A stretch of 64,000 nt of DNA, taken from positions 1-64,000 of the forward strand of contig JBBELK010000688.1 of assembly GCA_037783545.1 (NCBI GenBank). Direction: 5' to 3'. This document shows positions 12,531 to 25,700 of the stretch, in pieces; positions within the stretch are counted from its first letter, which is position 1; each line of letters opens with the position of its first letter. Under the pieces are notes generated by a model. It made no database searches and was not told the origin of the DNA. It worked only from the letters and a program-made list of their open reading frames with translations. Position numbers and translations under genes: made by a program. This DNA comes from Henricia sp. BOLD:AAB3569 (Eukaryota > Echinodermata > Asteroidea > Spinulosida > Echinasteridae).

Positions 12531-15500
12531 CTAGCGAAAATCTGTCAATTTTGCATGACAAGTGCGGAATATATACAGTTTGGAGCATGCAAATTTTGAA
12601 GTTGGTTGGAAAATTCCTTGATTTCCAAATTTGCCGGCATTTGGGACACACTTTGACCTAATTCCCGTCACAATCTGGGGTGAGTCAACGGCCGTAGAAA
12701 TGTACACCAGCGCGGCGCAGGGTGTCCCAACAGCCACGGTTAGGGGAATAACCACGCAGCCGAGCTCCGTTTTCCCTAAACTCTGAAATTTCTCCGTCAT
12801 TTCCTAGCGAAAATCTGTCAATTTTGCATGACAAGTGCGGAATATATACAGTTTGGAGCATGCAAATTTTGAAGTTGGTTGGAAAATTCCTTGATTTCCA
12901 AATTTGCCGGCATTTGGGACACACTTTGACCTAATTCCCGTCACAATCTGGGGTGAGTCAACGGCCGTACAAATGTACACCAGCGCGGCACAGGGTGTCC
13001 CAACAGCCACGGTTAGGGGAATAACCACGCAGCCGAGCTCCGTTTTCCCTAAACTCTGAAATTTCTCCGTCATTTCCCAGCGAAAATCTGTCAATCTTGC
13101 ATGACAAGTGCGGAATATATACAGTTTGGAGCATGCAAAATTTGAAGTTGGTTGGAAAATTCCTTGATTTCCAAATTTGCCGGCATTTGGGACACACTTT
13201 GACCTAATTCCCGTCACAATCTGGGGTGAGTCAACGGCCGTACAAATGTACACCAGAACGGCGCAGGGTGTCCCAACAGACACGGTTAGGGGAATAACCA
13301 CGCAGCCGAGCTCCGTTTTCCCTAAACTCTGAAATTTCTCCGTCATTTCCCAGCGAAAATCTGTCAATTTTGCATGACAAGTGAGGAATATATACAGTTT
13401 GGAGCATGCAAAATTTGAAGTTGGTTGGAAATTTCCTTGATTTCCAAATTTGCCGGCATTTGGGACACACTTTGACCTAATTCCCGTCACAATCTGGGGT
13501 GAGTCAACGGCCGTAGAAATGTACACCAGCGCATGCGCAGGGTGTCCCAACAGCCACGGTTAGGGGAATAACCACGCAGCCGAGCTCCGTTTTCCCTAAA
13601 CTCCGAAATTTCTCCGTCATTTCCCAGCGAAAATCTGTCAATTTTGCATGACAAGTGCGGAATATATACAGTTTGGAGCATGCAAAATTTGAAGTTGGTT
13701 GGAAAATTCCTTGATTTCCAAATGTGCCGGCATTTGGGACACACTTTGACCTAATTCCCGTCACAATCTGAGGTGAGTCAACGGCCGTACAAATGTACAC
13801 CAGCGCGGCGCATGCGCAGGGTGTCCCAACAGCCACGGTTAGGGGAATAACCACGCAGCCGAGCTCCGTTTTCCCTAAACTCTGAAATTTCTCCGTCATT
13901 TCCCAGCGAAAATCTGTCAATTTTGCATGACAAGTGAGGAATATATACAGTTTGGAGCATGCAAAATTTGAAGTTGGTTGGAAATTTCCTTGATTTCCAA
14001 ATTTGCCGGCATTTGGGACACACTTTGACCTAATTCCCGTCACAATCTGGGGTGAGTCAACGGCCGTACAAATGTACACCAGCGCGGCGCAGGGTGTCCC
14101 AACAGCCACGGTTAGGGGAATAACCACGCAGCCGAGCTCCGTTTTCCCTAAACTCCGAAATTTCTCCGTCATTTCCCAGCGAAAATCTGTCAATTTTGCA
14201 TGACAAGTGCGGAATATATACAGTTTGGAGCATGCAAAATTTGAAGTTGGTTGGAAAATTCCTTGATTTCCAAATGTGCCGGCATTTGGGACACACTTTG
14301 ACCTAATTCCCGTCACAATCTGAGGTGAGTCAACGGCCGTACAAATGTACACCAGCGCGGCGCATGCGCAGGGTGTCCCAACAGCCACGGTTAGGGGAAT
14401 AACCACGCAGCCGAGCTCCGTTTTCCCTAAACTCTGAAATTTCTCCGTCATTTCCCAGCGAAAATCTGTCAATTTTGCATGACAAGTGAGGAATATATAC
14501 AGTTTGGAGCATGCCAAATTTGAAGTTGGTTGGAAATTTCCTTGATTTCCAAATTTGCCGGCATTTGGGACACACTTTGACCTAATTCCCGTCACAATCT
14601 GGGGTGAGTCAACGGCCGTACAAATGTACACCAGCGCGGCGCAGGGTGTCCCAACAGCCACGGTTAGGGGAATAACCACGCAGCCGAGCTCCGTTTTCCC
14701 TAAACTCCGAAATTTCTCCGTCATTTCCCAGCGAAAATCTGTCAATTTTGCATGACAAGTGCGGAATATATACAGTTTGGAGCATGCAAAATTTGAAGTT
14801 GGTTGGAAAATTCCTTGATTTCCAAATGTGCCGGCATTTGGGACACACTTTGACCTAATTCCCGTCACAATCTGAGGTGAGTCAACGGCCGTACAAATGT
14901 ACACCAGCGCGGCGCATGCGCAGGGTGTCCCAACAGCCACGGTTAGGGGAATAACCACGCAGCCGAGCTCCGTTTTCCCTAAACTCTGAAATTTCTCCGT
15001 CATTTCCCAGCGAAAATCTGTCAATTTTGCATGACAAGTGCGGAATATATACAGTTTGGAGCATGCAAAATTTGAAGTTGGTTGGAAAATTCCTTGATTT
15101 CCAAATTTGCCGGCATTTGGGACACACTTTGACCTAATTCCCGTCACAATCTGGGGTGAGTCAACGGCCGTACAAATGTACACCAGCGCGGCGCAGGGTG
15201 TCCCAACAGACACGGTTAGGGGAATAACCACGCAGCCGAGCTCCGTTTTCCCTAAACTCTGAAATTTCTCCGTCATTTCCCAGCGAAAATCTGTCAATTT
15301 TGCATGACAAGTGAGGAATATATACAGTTTGGAGCATGCAAAATTTGAAGTTGGTTGGAAATTTCCTTGATTTCCAAATTTGCCGGCATTTGGGACACAC
15401 TTTGACCTAATTCCCGTCACAATCTGGGGTGAGTCAACGGCCGTACAAATGTACACCAGCGCGGCGCAGGGTGTCCCAACAGCCACGGTTAGGGGAATAA

Positions 15501-18500
15501 CCACGCAGCCGAGCTCCGTTTTCCCTAAACTCTGAAATTTCTCCGTCATTTCCCAGCGAAAATCTGTCAATTTTGCATGACAAGTGCGGAATATATACAG
15601 TTTGGAGCATGCAAAATTTGAAGTTGGTTGGAAAATTCCTTGATTTCCAAATTTGCCGGCATTTGGGACACACTTTGACCTAATTCCCGTCACAATCTGT
15701 GGTGAGTCAACGGCCGTACAAATGTACACCAGCGCGGCGCAGGGTGTCCCAACAGACACGGTTAGGGGAATAACCACGCAGCCGAGCTCCGTTTTCCCTA
15801 AACTCTGAAATTTCTCCGTCATTTCCTAGCGAAAATCTGTCAATTTTGCATGACAAGTGCGGAATATATACAGTTTGGAGCATGCAAATTTTGAAGTTGG
15901 TTGGAAAATTCCTTGATTTCCAAATTTGCCGGCATTTGGGACACACTTTGACCTAATTCCCGTCACAATCTGGGGTGAGTCAACGGCCGTAGACATGTAC
16001 ACCAGCGCGGCGCAGGGTGTCCCAACAGCCACGGTTAGGGGAATAACCACGCAGCCGAGCTCCGTTTTCCCTAAACTCTGAAATTTCTCCGTCATTTCCC
16101 AGCGAAAATCTGTCAATCTTGCATGACAAGTGCGGAATATATACAGTTTGGAGCATGCAAAATTTGAAGTTGGTTGGAAAATTCCTTGATTTCCAAATTT
16201 GCCGGCATTTGGGACACACTTTGACCTAATTCCCGTCACAATCTGGGGTGAGTCAACGGCCGTACAAATGTACACCAGCGCGGCGCATGCGCAGGGTGTC
16301 CCAACAGCCACGGTTAGGGGAATAACCACGCAGCCGAGCTCCGTTTTCCCTAAACTCTGAAATTTCTCCGTCATTTCCCAGCGAAAATTTGTCAATTTTG
16401 CATGACAAGTGAGGAATATATACAGTTTGGAGGATGCAAAATTTGAAGTTGGTTGGAAAATTCCTTGATTTCCAAATTTGCCGGCATTTGGGACACACTT
16501 TGACCTAATTCCCGTCACAATCTGGGGTGAGTCAACGGCCGTACAAATGTACACCAGCGCGGCGCAGGGTGTCCCAACAGCCACGGTTAGGGGAATAACC
16601 ACGCAGCCGAGCTCCGTTTTCCCTAAACTCTGAAATTTCTCCGTCATTTCCCAGCGAAAATCTGTCAATTTTGCATGACAAGTGAGGAATATATACAGTT
16701 TGGAGCATGCCAAATTTGAAGTTGGTTGGAAATTTCCTTGATTTCCAAATTTGCCGGCATTTGGGACACACTTTGACCTAATTCCCGTCACAATCTGGGG
16801 TGAGTCAACGGCCGTACAAATGTACACCAGCGCGGCGCAGGGTGTCCCAACAGCCACGGTTAGGGGAATAACCACGCAGCCGAGCTCCGTTTTCCCTAAA
16901 CTCCGAAATTTCTCCGTCATTTCCCAGCGAAAATCTGTCAATTTTGCATGACAAGTGCGGAATATATACAGTTTGGAGCATGCAAAATTTGAAGTTGGTT
17001 GGAAAATTCCTTGATTTCCAAATGTGCCGGCATTTGGGACACACTTTGACCTAATTCCCGTCACAATCTGAGGTGAGTCAACGGCCGTACAAATGTACAC
17101 CAGCGCGGCGCATGCGCAGGGTGTCCCAACAGCCACGGTTAGGGGAATAACCACGCAGCCGAGCTCCGTTTTCCCTAAACTCTGAAATTTCTCCGTCATT
17201 TCCCAGCGAAAATCTGTCAATTTTGCATGACAAGTGCGGAATATATACAGTTTGGAGCATGCAAAATTTGAAGTTGGTTGGAAAATTCCTTGATTTCCAA
17301 ATTTGCCGGCATTTGGGACACACTTTGACCTAATTCCCGTCACAATCTGGGGTGAGTCAACGGCCGTACAAATGTACACCAGCGCGGCGCAGGGTGTCCC
17401 AACAGACACGGTTAGGGGAATAACCACGCAGCCGAGCTCCGTTTTCCCTAAACTCTGAAATTTCTCCGTCATTTCCCAGCGAAAATCTGTCAATTTTGCA
17501 TGACAAGTGAGGAATATATACAGTTTGGAGCATGCAAAATTTGAAGTTGGTTGGAAATTTCCTTGATTTCCAAATTTGCCGGCATTTGGGACACACTTTG
17601 ACCTAATTCCCGTCACAATCTGGGGTGAGTCAACGGCCGTACAAATGTACACCAGCGCGGCGCAGGGTGTCCCAACAGCCACGGTTAGGGGAATAACCAC
17701 GCAGCCGAGCTCCGTTTTCCCTAAACTCTGAAATTTCTCCGTCATTTCCCAGCGAAAATCTGTCAATTTTGCATGACAAGTGCGGAATATATACAGTTTG
17801 GAGCATGCAAAATTTGAAGTTGGTTGGAAAATTCCTTGATTTCCAAATTTGCCGGCATTTGGGACACACTTTGACCTAATTCCCGTCACAATCTGTGGTG
17901 AGTCAACGGCCGTACAAATGTACACCAGCGCGGCGCAGGGTGTCCCAACAGACACGGTTAGGGGAATAACCACGCAGCCGAGCTCCGTTTTCCTTAAACT
18001 CTGAAATTTCTCCGTCATTTCCTAGCGAAAATCTGTCAATTTTGCATGACAAGTGCGGAATATATACAGTTTGGAGCATGCAAATTTTGAAGTTGGTTGG
18101 AAAATTCCTTGATTTCCAAATTTGCCGGCATTTGGGACACACTTTGACCTAATTCCCGTCACAATCTGGGGTGAGTCAACGGCCGTAGACATGTACACCA
18201 GCGCGGCGCAGGGTGTCCCAACAGCCACGGTTAGGGGAATAACCACGCAGCCGAGCTCCGTTTTCCCTAAACTCTGAAATTTCTCCGTCATTTCCCAGCG
18301 AAAATCTGTCAATCTTGCATGACAAGTGCGGAATATATACAGTTTGGAGCATGCAAAATTTGAAGTTGGTTGGAAAATTCCTTGATTTCCAAATTTGCCG
18401 GCATTTGGGACACACTTTGACCTAATTCCCGTCACAATCTGGGGTGAGTCAACGGCCGTACAAATGTACACCAGCGCGGCGCATGCGCAGGGTGTCCCAA

Positions 18501-21500
18501 CAGCCACGGTTAGGGGAATAACCACGCAGCCGAGCTCCGTTTTCCCTAAACTCTGAAATTTCTCCGTCATTTCCCAGCGAAAATCTGTCAATTTTGCATG
18601 ACAAGTGAGGAATATATACAGTTTGGAGGATGCAAAATTTGAAGTTGGTTGGAAAATTCCTTGATTTCCAAATTTGCCGGCATTTGGGACACACTTTGAC
18701 CTAATTCCCGTCACAATCTGGGGTGAGTCAACGGCCGTACAAATGTACACCAGCGCGGCGCAGGGTGTCCCAACAGCCACGGTTAGGGGAATAACCACGC
18801 AGCCGAGCTCCGTTTTCCCTAAACTCTGAAATTTCTCCGTCATTTCCCAGCGAAAATCTGTCAATTTTGCATGACAAGTGCGGAATATATACAGTTTGGA
18901 GCATGCAAAATTTGAAGTTGGTTGGAAAATTCCTTGATTTCCAAATTTGCCGGCATTTGGGACACACTTTGACCTAATTCCCGTCACAATCTGGGGTGAG
19001 TCAACGGCCGTACAAATGTACACCAGCGCGGCGCAGGGTGTCCCAACAGCCACGGTTAGGGGAATAACCACGCAGCCGAGCTCCGTTTTCCCTAAACTCT
19101 TAAATTTCTCCGTCATTTCCCAGCGAAAATCTGTCAATTTTGCATGACAAGTGCGGAATATATACAGTTTGGAGCATGCAAAATTTGAAGTTGGTTGGAA
19201 AATTCCTTGATTTCCAAATGTGCCGGCATTTGGGACACACTTTGACCTAATTCCCGTCACAATCTGGGGTGAGTCAACGGCCGTACAAATGTACACCAGC
19301 GCGGCGCATGCGCAGGGTGTCCCAACAGCCACGGTTAGGGGAATAACCACGCAGCCGAGCTCCGTTTTCCCTAAACTCTGAAATTTCTCCGTCATTTCCC
19401 AGCGAAAATCTGTCAATTTTGCATGACAAGTGAGGAATATATACAGTTTGGAGCTCCGTTTTCCCTAAACTCTGAAATGTCTCCGTCATTTCCCAGCGAA
19501 AATCTGTCAATTTTGCATGACAAGTGCGGAATATATACAGTTTGGAGCATGCAAAATTTGAAGTTGGTTGGAAAATTCCTTGATTTCCAAATGTGCCGGC
19601 ATTTGGGACACACTTTGACCTAATTCCCGTCACAATCTGGGGTGAGTCAACGGCCGTACAAATGTACACCAGCGCGGCGCATGCGCAGGGTGTCCCAACA
19701 GCCACGGTTAGGGGAATAACCACGCAGCCGAGCTCCGTTTTCCCTAAACTCTGAAATTTCTCCGTCATTTCCCAGCGAAAATCTGTCAATTTTGCATGAC
19801 AAGTGAGGAATATATACAGTTTGGAGCTCCGTTTTCCCTAAACTCTGAAATTTCTCCGTCATTTCCCAGCGAAAATCTGTCAATTTTGCATGACAAGTGA
19901 GGAATATATACAGTTTGGAGCATGCCAAATTTGAAGTTGGTTGGAAATTTCCTTGATTTCCAAATTTGCCGGCATTTGGGACACACTTTGACCTAATTCC
20001 CGTCACAATCTGGGGTGAGTCAACGGCCGTACAAATGTACACCAGCGCGGCGCAGGGTGTCCCAACAGCCACGGTTAGGGGAATAACCACGCAGCCGAGC
20101 TCCGTTTTCCCTAAACTCCGAAATTTCTCCGTCATTTCCCAGCGAAAATCTGTCAATTTTGCATGACAAGTGCGGAATATATACAGTTTGGAGCATGCAA
20201 AATTTGAAGTTGGTTGGAAAATTCCTTGATTTCCAAATGTGCCGGCATTTGGGACACACTTTGACCTAATTCCCGTCACAATCTGAGGTGAGTCAACGGC
20301 CGTACAAATGTACACCAGCGCGGCGCATGCGCAGGGTGTCCCAACAGCCACGGTTAGGGGAATAACCACGCAGCCGAGCTCCGTTTTCCCTAAACTCTGA
20401 AATTTCTCCGTCATTTCCCAGCGAAAATCTGTCAATTTTGCATGACAAGTGCGGAATATATACAGTTTGGAGCATGCAAAATTTGAAGTTGGTTGGAAAA
20501 TTCCTTGATTTCCAAATTTGCCGGCATTTGGGACACACTTTGACCTAATTCCCGTCTCAATCTGGGGTGAGTCAACGGCCGTACAAATGTACACCAGCGC
20601 GGCGCAGGGTGTCCCAACAGACACGGTTAGGGGAATAACCACGCAGCCGAGCTCCGTTTTCCCTAAACTCTGAAATTTCTCCGTCATTTCCCAGCGAAAA
20701 TCTGTCAATTTTGCATGACAAGTGAGGAATATATACAGTTTGGAGCATGCAAAATTTGAAGTTGGTTGGAAATTTCCTTGATTTCCAAATTTGCCGGCAT
20801 TTGGGACACACTTTGACCTAATTCCCGTCACAATCTGGGGTGAGTCAACGGCCGTACAAATGTACACCAGCGCGGCGCAGGGTGTCCCAACAGCCACGGT
20901 TAGGGGAATAACCACGCAGCCGAGCTCCGTTTTCCCTAAACTCTGAAATTTCTCCGTCATTTCCCAGCGAAAATCTGTCAATTTTGCATGACAAGTGCGG
21001 AATATATACAGTTTGGAGCATGCAAAATTTGAAGTTGGTTGGAAAATTCCTTGATTTCCAAATTTGCCGGCATTTGGGACACACTTTGACCTAATTCCCG
21101 TCACAATCTGTGGTGAGTCAACGGCCGTACAAATGTACACCAGCGCGGCGCAGGGTGTCCCAACAGACACGGTTAGGGGAATAACCACGCAGCCGAGCTC
21201 CGTTTTCCCTAAACTCTGAAATTTCTCCGTCATTTCCTAGCGAAAATCTGTCAATTTTGCATGACAAGTGCGGAATATATACAGTTTGGAGCATGCAAAT
21301 TTTGAAGTTGGTTGGAAAATTCCTTGATTTCCAAATGTGCCGGCATTTGGGACACACTTTGACCTAATTCCCGTCACAATCTGAGGTGAGTCAACGGCCG
21401 TACAAATGTACACCAGCGCGGCGCATGCGCAGGGTGTCCCAACAGCCACGGTTAGGGGAATAACCACGCAGCCGAGCTCCGTTTTCCCTAAACTCTGAAA

Positions 21501-22740
21501 TTTCTCCGTCATTTCCCAGCGAAAATCTGTCAATTTTGCATGACAAGTGCGGAATATATACAGTTTGGAGCATGCAAAATTTGAAGTTGGTTGGTAAATT
21601 CCTTGATTTCCAAATTTGCCGGCATTTGGGACACACTTTGACCTAATTCCCGTCTCAATCTGGGGTGAGTCAACGGCCGTACAAATGTACACCAGCGCGG
21701 CGCAGGGTGTCCCAACAGACACGGTTAGGGGAATAACCACGCAGCCGAGCTCCGTTTTCCCTAAACTCTGAAATTTCTCCGTCATTTCCCAGCGAAAATC
21801 TGTCAATTTTGCATGACAAGTGAGGAATATATACAGTTTGGAGCATGCAAAATTTGAAGTTGGTTGGAAATTTCCTTGATTTCCAAATTTGCCGGCATTT
21901 GGGACACACTTTGACCTAATTCCCGTCACAATCTGGGGTGAGTCAACGGCCGTACAAATGTACACCAGCGCGGCGCAGGGTGTCCCAACAGCCACGGTTA
22001 GGGGAATAACCACGCAGCCGAGCTCCGTTTTCCCTAAACTCTGAAATTTCTCCGTCATTTCCCAGCGAAAATCTGTCAATTTTGCATGACAAGTGCGGAA
22101 TATATACAGTTTGGAGCATGCAAAATTTGAAGTTGGTTGGAAAATTCCTTGATTTCCAAATTTGCCGGCATTTGGGACACACTTTGACCTAATTCCCGTC
22201 ACAATCTGTGGTGAGTCAACGGCCGTACAAATGTACACCAGCGCGGCGCAGGGTGTCCCAACAGACACGGTTAGGGGAATAACCACGCAGCCGAGCTCCG
22301 TTTTCCCTAAACTCTGAAATTTCTCCGTCATTTCCTAGCGAAAATCTGTCAATTTTGCATGACAAGTGCGGAATATATACAGTTTGGAGCATGCAAATTT
22401 TGAAGTTGGTTGGAAAATTCCTTGATTTCCAAATTTGCCGGCATTTGGGACACACTTTGACCTAATTCCCGTCACAATCTGGGGTGAGTCAACGGCCGTA
22501 GACATGTACACCAGCGCGGCGCAGGGTGTCCCAACAGCCACGGTTAGGGGAATAACCACGCAGCCGAGCTCCGTTTTCCCTAAACTCTGAAATTTCTCCG
22601 TCATTTCCCAGCGAAAATCTGTCAATCTTGCATGACAAGTGCGGAATATATACAGTTTGGAGCATGCAAAATTTGAAGTTGGTTGGAAAATTCCTTGATT
22701 TCCAAATTTGCCGGCATTTGGGACACACTTTGACCTAATT
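12530..22740. repeat. Satellite sub-domain II: 2196-bp (8-mer) and 1098-bp (4-mer) higher-order repeat
   Basis: Rare variants repeat exactly 2196 bp apart: GCATGCC at 14,509 and 16,705; GGAGGATGC near 16,430 and 18,626; TCTGTGGTGAG near 15,697 and 17,893; TAGACATG near 15,991 and 18,187. The TCTGTGG variant also recurs 1098 bp apart near 21,109 and 22,207. 2196 bp is eight monomers, two of them 279 bp long, and 1098 is half of that. Two chimeric short monomers (junctions at 19,451 and 19,824, 373 bp apart) interrupt the pattern. Domain limits are approximate. Confidence 0.7.
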
Positions 22741-25700
22741 CCCGTCACAATCTGGGGTGAGTCAACGGCCGTAGAAATGTACACCAGCGCATGCGCAGGG
22801 TGTCCCAACAGCCACGGTTAGGGGAATAACCACGCAGCCGAGCTCCGTTTTCCCTAAACTCCGAAATTTCTCCGTCATTTCCCAGCGAAAATCTGTCAAT
22901 TTTGCATGACAAGTGCGGAATATATACAGTTTGGAGCATGCAACATTTGAAGTTGGTTGGAAAATTCCTTGATTTCCAAATGTGCCGGCATTTGGGACAC
23001 ACTTTGACCTAATTCCCGTCACAATCTGGGGTGAGTCAACGGCCGTACAAATGTACACCAGCGCGGCGCATGCGCAGGGTGTCCCAACAGCCACGGTTAG
23101 GGGAATAACCACGCAGCCGAGCTCCGTTTTCCCTAAACTCTGAAATTTCTCCGTCATTTCCCAGCGAAAATCTGTCAATTTTGCATGACAAGTGAGGAAT
23201 ATATACAGTTTGGAGGATGCAAAATTTGAAGTTGGTTGGAAAATTCCTTGATTTCCAAATTTGCCGGCATTTGGGACACACTTTGACCTAATTCCCGTCA
23301 CAATCTGGGGTGAGTCAACGGCCGTACAAATGTACACCAGCGCGGCGCAGGGTGTCCCAACAGCCACGGTTAGGGGAATAACCACGCAGCCGAGCTCCGT
23401 TTTCCCTAAACTCTGAAATTTCTCCGTCATTTCCCAGCGAAAATCTGTCAATTTTGCATGACAAGTGCGGAATATATACAGTTTGGAGCATGCAAAATTT
23501 GAAGTTGGTTGGAAAATTCCTTGATTTCCAAATTTGCCGGCATTTGGGACACACTTTGACCTAATTCCCGTCACAATCTGGGGTGAGTCAACGGCCGTAC
23601 AAATGTACACCAGCGCGGCGCAGGGTGTCCCAACAGCCACGGTTAGGGGAATAACCACGCAGCCGAGCTCCGTTTTCCCTAAACTCTTAAATTTCTCCGT
23701 CATTTCCCAGCGAAAATCTGTCAATTTTGCATGACAAGTGCGGAATATATACAGTTTGGAGCATGCAAAATTTGAAGTTGGTTGGAAAATTCCTTGATTT
23801 CCAAATTTGCCGGCATTTGGGACACACTTTGACCTAATTCCCGTCACAATCTGGGGTGAGTCAACGGCCGTACAAATGTACACCAGCGCGGCGCAGGGTG
23901 TCCCAACAGCCACGGTTAGGGGAATAACCACGCAGCCGAGCTCCGTTTTACTTAAACTCTGAAATTTCTCCGTCATTTCCCAGCGAAAATCTGTCAATTT
24001 TGCATGACAAGTGCGGAATATATACAGTTTGGAGCATGCAAAATGTGAAGTTGGTTGGAAAATTCCTTGATTTCCAAATTTGCCGGCATTTGGGACACAC
24101 TTTGACCTAATTCCCGTCACAATTTGGGGTGAGTCAACGGCCGTAGAAATGTACACCAGCGCGGCGCAGGGTGTCCCAACAGCCACGGTTAGGGGAATAA
24201 CCACGCAGCCGAGCTCCGTTTTCCCTAAACGCTGAAATTTCTCCGTCATTTCCCAGCGAAAATCTTTCAATTTTGCATGACAAGTGCGGAATATATACAG
24301 TTTGGAGCATGCACAATTTGAAGTTGGTTGGAAAATTCCTTGATTTCCAAATTTGCCGGCATTTGGGACACACTTTGACCTAATTCCCGTCACAATCTGG
24401 GGTGAGTCAACGGCCGTAGAAATGTACACCAGCGCATGCGCAGGGTGTCCCAACAGCCACGGTTAGGGGAATAACCACGCAGCCGAGCTCCGTTTTCCCT
24501 AAACTCCGAAATTTCTCCGTCATTTCCCAGCGAAAATCTGTCAATTTTGCATGACAAGTGCGGAATATATACAGTTTGGAGCATGCAAAATTTGAAGTTG
24601 GTTGGAAAATTCCTTGATTTCCAAATGTGCCGGCATTTGGGACACACTTTGACCTAATTCCCGTCACAATCTGGGGTGAGTCAACGGCCGTACAAATGTA
24701 CACCAGCGCGGCGCAGGGTGTCCCAACAGCCACGGTTAGGGGAATAACCACGCAGCCGAGCTCCGTTTTCCCTAAACTCTGAAATTTCTCCGTCATTTCC
24801 CAGCGAAAATCTGTCAATTTTGCATGACAAGTGCGGAATATATACAGTTTGGAGCATGCAAAATTTGAAGTTGGTTGGAAAATTCCTTGATTTCCAAATT
24901 TGCCGGCATTTGGGACACACTTTGACCTAATTCCCGTCACAATTTGGGGTGAGTCAACGGCCTTAGAAATGTACACCAGCGCGGCGCAGGGTGTCCCAAC
25001 AGCCACGGTTAGGGGAATAACCACGCAGCCGAGCTCCGTTTTCCCTAAACTCTGAAATTTCTCCGTCATTTCCCAGCGAAAATCTGTCAATTTTGCATGA
25101 CAAGTGCGGAATATATACAGTTTGGAGCATGCACAATTTGAAGTTGGTTGGAAAATTCCTTGATTTCCAAATTTGCCGGCATTTGGGACACACTTTGACC
25201 TAATTCCCGTCACAATCTGGGGTGAGTCAACGGCCGTAGAAATGTACACCAGCGCATGCGCAGGGTGTCCCAACAGCCACGGTTAGGGGAATAACCACGC
25301 AGCCGAGCTCCGTTTTCCCTAAACTCCGAAATTTCTCCGTCATTTCCCAGCGAAAATCTGTCAATTTTGCATGACAAGTGCGGAATATATACAGTTTGGA
25401 GCATGCAAAATTTGAAGTTGGTTGGAAAATTCCTTGATTTCCAAATGTGCCGGCATTTGGGACACACTTTGACCTAATTCCCGTCACAATCTGGGGTGAG
25501 TCAACGGCCGTACAAATGTACACCAGCGCGGCGCATGCGCAGGGTGTCCCAACAGCCACGGTTAGGGGAATAACCACGCAGCCGAGCTCCGTTTTCCCTA
25601 AACTCTGAAATTTCTCCGTCATTTCCCAGCGAAAATCTGTCAATTTTGCATGACAAGTGAGGAATATATACAGTTTGGAGCTCCGTTTTCCCTAAACTCT

